NCBI GenBank assembly: GCA_002413265.1
Contig: DHWR01000187.1
Coordinates: forward strand, 1 to 6,818
DNA: 6,818 nt
Direction of reading: 5' to 3'
Source of the DNA: Chloroflexi bacterium UBA5177
GTDB taxonomy: Bacteria > Chloroflexota > UBA5177
Below, in pieces: positions 6,736 through 6,818 of this stretch. The notes under the pieces were generated by a model. The model was not told the origin of the DNA and searched no databases. It was given only the letters and a program-made list of their open reading frames with translations. Both the position numbers and the translations under genes were made by a program. Numbering within the stretch: the first letter of the stretch is position 1; each line of letters opens with the position of its first letter.

Positions 6736-6818
6736 TTACTGCGGTTTTGACGCTTCGAGCCGCTCGGTGCTACCTTCAACGTACGAAGACGCAGCCTCGG
6801 CGACGGGATACTCGCGCA
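6736..6818 (-). CDS. Possible C-terminal tail of a minus-strand gene entering from the right edge
   Basis: One minus-strand frame from the edge gives 26 residues and a TAA stop: REYPVAEAASSYVEGSTERL and then EASKPQ. The residues are hydrophilic and look like an ordinary protein end, unlike the arginine-rich reading of a plus-strand frame. No family is recognisable from so short a piece. Other frames are also open here, so this is a tentative call. The gap from 6609 to 6735 holds the radical SAM leader and a small stem-loop at 6687-6701 without a T-run. Confidence 0.33.
   Translation of the reverse strand, partial: REYPVAEAASSYVEGSTERLEASKPQ

Overview
The window comes from a moderately high-GC bacterium that uses TTG and GTG starts freely. 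It carries an F420-type luciferase-like oxidoreductase, a soluble sulfite-oxidase-family molybdoenzyme and an Rv2578c/SplB-like radical SAM protein. That mix suggests an actinobacterium or a related soil lineage such as Chloroflexota or Dormibacterota; this is inference from gene content only. There are no RNA genes, CRISPR arrays, insertion sequences or phage genes visible.

Left part (1-1358, minus strand): a UDP-glucuronate decarboxylase gene of the extended SDR family is cut by the left edge. Upstream of it on the same strand is a class I SAM-dependent methyltransferase. The 114-base gap between them holds a perfect 12-base palindrome. The two may be cotranscribed, but the sequence does not tie them to one pathway.

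Middle part (about 1445-4694, plus strand): a good sigma70-type promoter precedes a three-gene operon with overlapping ends. The genes are a family 5 extracellular solute-binding protein, a sulfite-oxidase-like molybdenum enzyme, and an alpha/beta-hydrolase esterase with an N-terminal E-set domain. The first two genes overlap by 16 bases and the next two share TTGA, so translation is probably coupled. The solute-binding protein keeps its N-terminal part and its extreme C-terminus, but about 150-200 residues of the family's usual middle appear to be missing in frame. This is the most unusual point in the window. No permease or ATPase genes accompany it.

Right part (4702-6818, minus strand): an LLM-class F420-dependent oxidoreductase converges on the esterase with only 7 bases between stop codons. 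Upstream of it lies a radical SAM protein with a CxxxCxxC cluster motif. At the right edge is the possible C-terminal tail of another minus-strand gene.

I see no convincing wholly new system. The points worth checking are the internally deleted binding protein at the head of a redox/esterase operon, and that operon's unusual gene combination.
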